DNA of 64,000 bases, from assembly GCA_019925105.1 (NCBI GenBank), contig JAHGAU010000004.1, positions 1,054,001 through 1,118,000 of the forward strand, given 5' to 3'. Below the pieces are notes generated by a model. It saw nothing but the letters and a program-made list of their open reading frames with translations, made no database searches and was not told the DNA's origin. How positions within the stretch are numbered: position 1 is the first letter of the stretch; each line of letters opens with the position of its first letter. Position numbers and translations under genes: made by a program. Below, in pieces: positions 61,601-64,000 of the stretch. This DNA is from Niebla homalea. Taxonomy: Eukaryota > Ascomycota > Lecanoromycetes > Lecanorales > Ramalinaceae.

Positions 61601-64000
61601 CGTCGTAATTAACGTATATTAAATTTACCCTTAACGTAGCTTCTTAAAGGTCTCCGTTTATACGACTTAATTAATTTATAAATATTTAAGCTTTAAGATT
61701 CATTTTTTTATCCTTTTCCTCCTTTTTAAGCTTTTATTTCTTTTTTATTCTTTCTATAACCCGTTTTATTTTAAGGTATACTTTATAAAGATTAAGCTCT
61801 TTATATATATCCTTTATTAACTTTATATCCGTTAAATTATTCTTAAAACGATTAATTACATCTTTTAATATATATTTAATTATTCTATTTATTATATTCT
61901 CCGGTTTTCCGGGTTTAATATTTTTCCGCTTAAATTATATATAATAAGGAATATACGTTTATAATAGTTAAAGATAAAATTAGTTCCTTAAGATAATATT
62001 TTAATATTATTTACCGTTTATTTTATAAGGTTATTAAGATTTAATTTTAAGAATTCTTAACTTAATAATTTCTAGAAGTTCTTTATATCTTCTTTTATAA
62101 TATTGTTTATTACTTTATTTATAAGTAAAACTTTAATTTCTGGTTATTTTACTTAATATATTATATCTTTTTTAAGTCTTATATTTATCGCGTTTATTTA
62201 TTAATTAAAAGAAGTATCTTTTTTAATCTTTTCTTATACGTTATGGATCTATTTTTATATATTATTCGGTTTAGTTTTTTTATTTATTTAATTTTCTTAA
62301 TTTATAGAATAAAGTCTTAATCCCGGGTTATATTATAATTCTTTATTATAAAGTTTCCGATAATTTTAAGGTAAAAATTAAGATTATTATTAATAATATT
62401 GGGTCTTCTTTTATATTTAACTTTATTATTATTATTAAAAAGGATATTTAAAATTATTTAAGTGTTTTTTTTACTTTATATATATTAATTAATTCCCCTT
62501 TAAATTTAAGGGATTAAGGGATTCTTAATAATATTTTATTATTCCTTAAAAAAGGTTAATAAAATTTATTATTAAGTAATCTTTAATAATATTTATAATT
62601 ATTAATAAATACGGAATAACCCTATAACTTATATGAATTTATCCTAATTTTCTTTATCCTTTATTTAATATAAAATAAAAGGGTATATGCTTTTTTTAAT
62701 AAAGGAAATAAAATAATAATAAGGGGAGTAATAATACCGTAATTAATTCCTTAATTTATATAATAATATTTAACTTTATTTTTCTTATTTTAAGGGTATT
62801 AAAATATATATAAAATAAAATATATTATTATTAATATATTACCAGTATTAATAAAGGTATTTTAAAGAAAGGGGTTTACGGTTACTCCGAGTAATTATAT
62901 TTTGTTTTTATTTTTTTAAAAATTTTTTTTTAAGGAAAAAGTTAAGTTAATATATAATCGTATAACGTTAATAAGGGTCCTTTTAATCTCTTAAGTTATT
63001 ATATAAATATATATAAATTTTATTTTATTATAAGTTTATATTTCCCTTTCGGATTAAATTAGGTTTTAATTATTTATTTTAATATTCTCTATATTCTATA
63101 CGGGAGAGCCTTAAGGAGGGTACCGTTAAATTAAATAAGTTTTATATTAATAACCGTTATAAATTATTATTAATATTCTTAATATATATATAATATAATT
63201 ATTATTATAAGTATATTTATTTCTGTTTTTTTTTATTAATTCCCTTAATTAATTTTATTACTTATTTCTTTTTATTATTTATTTTTTTAATTTACTTTTT
63301 AATTTTTTATTTATTAATTATTCGATTTATAACTTAAAATAAAAAGTTTATTACATTTAATTAACGTATTATATAGTTTACGGTTATTTCTTAGGAATTT
63401 TAAAAACCGGTTTAGACCTCTATAGATAATTTAGAACTTAATTACCGCTTAAATAACTTTTAACTTAATAATTTACGTTTTAATAAAAAGTATCTTTTTA
63501 AAAGGTATATATAATTGTTTAAGCCTTATTAAGGAATCTTATTTTTATTACCTTTATTATTAAGATATATAGTTTAGTTTAATTATTTTAATAGTTATTA
63601 AAAAATCTTATATATTTATTAATATCGAGGTACCCGGTATTACTTACGGGTCTTAAAAGATCGTTTACCCGGCATAAGATATTCTTTAGGATTAACTTTA
63701 CGTCTTTAGGGAATATATACGATATTCCGAACTAAATTAAAAATTCTTATTTATAATAAATAAGTTAATTATTCAGAATCGTCTTACAAGACTTACGGTT
63801 CGGTTATTCGGGATAATTTAATAAAACTTATAATTCGGTCGGGTTTAATTATTTATATTAACTTAATAAGTTTTATATTTTAGTTATTACGGTTGTTAAT
63901 TATTAAATAGTAATTTTACCTTATTTAAGGTAATTAATTTTTTTAATTTTTTTTTTTCTTTAATTATTTTAAGTTCTTTTATTTTAAGAAAGCGGCTTAT
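58632..64000 (-). pseudogene. Gypsy-3 upstream part (RT N-terminus, protease, gag expected), degraded
   Basis: This lies on the 5' side of Gypsy-3 pol beyond LINE C. By order it should hold the RT N-terminus, protease and gag. On the minus strand some charged, fairly open pieces exist, for example near 60740-60980 (Lys/Arg/Glu-rich), but I could not match a protease or capsid motif. The region 63100-64000 is AT-rich with no feature I recognise. No second LTR or other insertion boundary was found before the window edge. Confidence 0.45.

Larger units (their letters stand above)
45249..64000 (-). mobile_element. Gypsy-3: long Ty3/Gypsy element, 5' end off the window, hosting LINE C
   Basis: This is a minus-strand LTR element. 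From left to right (3' to 5') it has the 3' LTR, an unidentified 4-kb stretch, integrase, RNase H and RT up to LINE C (52471-58631), then more sequence to the window edge. The LINE C target duplication ATATATTTTTTAT confirms that 52470 and 58632 were adjacent. Without LINE C the visible part is already about 12.6 kb, long for the group. The sequence is RIP-saturated. The 5' LTR is not in the window. Confidence 0.75.

Noticed and set aside
61500..61620. GC-richer patch with possible nucleocapsid cysteines in Gypsy-3
   Set aside because: The translated minus strand did not give a CCHC spacing in any frame.
1..64000. Mitochondrial, bacterial or other AT-rich (for example Plasmodium-like) genome
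   Set aside because: Tad1-type LINEs, Ty3/Gypsy chromoviruses, target duplications and CpA-directed transitions point to RIP in a filamentous ascomycete nucleus. No mitochondrial or bacterial genes are seen.

Overview
This window is a gene-free, extremely AT-rich block of nested, mutated retrotransposons. It suggests an AT-rich heterochromatic isochore of a filamentous ascomycete (Pezizomycotina). No host gene, tRNA or rRNA could be supported. TpA is very abundant and CpA/TpG is scarce, while CpG and CpC survive. Coding frames are broken mostly by TAA/TAG where CAA, CAG or TGG would be expected. This is the signature of repeat-induced point mutation (RIP). The species cannot be named from this sequence alone.

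Two kinds of element make up nearly everything. (1) One Tad1-type LINE family of about 5.7-5.8 kb occurs ten times, full-length or partial: 1-2380(-), 4140-9830(+), 14721-15288(+), 16663-22482(+), 26261-28020(-), 28221-35564(-), 37634-39612(-), 40060-45248(-), 52471-58631(+) and 55721-56046(-). It has a 5' end beginning ATGGCGACGAA, ORF1, an ORF2 with endonuclease, reverse transcriptase and a C-terminal zinc-knuckle-like region, and a 3' end in (AATC)n. (2) Three Ty3/Gypsy LTR elements are present. Gypsy-1 (+) has a chromodomain remnant and only its 3' LTR in the window. Gypsy-2 (+), 12432-25528, is complete with a CGTAT target duplication. Gypsy-3 (-), 45249 to beyond the right edge, has only its 3' LTR in the window. 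Smaller parts are a 1.57-kb non-autonomous LTR element (29111-30679), one clear and one candidate solo LTR, a 732-bp non-autonomous element that shares only the LINE tail (9888-10619), and two unmutated minisatellites.

The nesting can be read like strata from target-site duplications and host frames that rejoin. An old LINE (26261-28020) was split by Gypsy-1. Gypsy-1 then received a LINE at the left edge, LINE A (in RT), the 732-bp element (between RT and RNase H) and Gypsy-2 (in the C-terminal part of pol). Gypsy-2 received a truncated LINE (between gag and protease) and LINE B (in RT). To the right, LINEs E, F and G lie in an unidentified AT-rich host sequence. LINE E carries the short LTR element and LINE G a solo LTR. 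Gypsy-3 interrupts LINE G. LINE C sits in Gypsy-3 and itself contains a 326-bp LINE fragment.

Unmutated, GC-richer islands are confined to short insertions (solo LTR 163 bp, LINE fragment 326 bp), tandem arrays and the edges of truncated copies, as expected if RIP needs a minimum length of homology. The most interesting items are the LTR minisatellite that grew by exactly eight units, the 36-unit perfect 9-bp array inside a dead RT gene, the possible LINE-tail parasite, and the unidentified coding remnant in the short LTR element.
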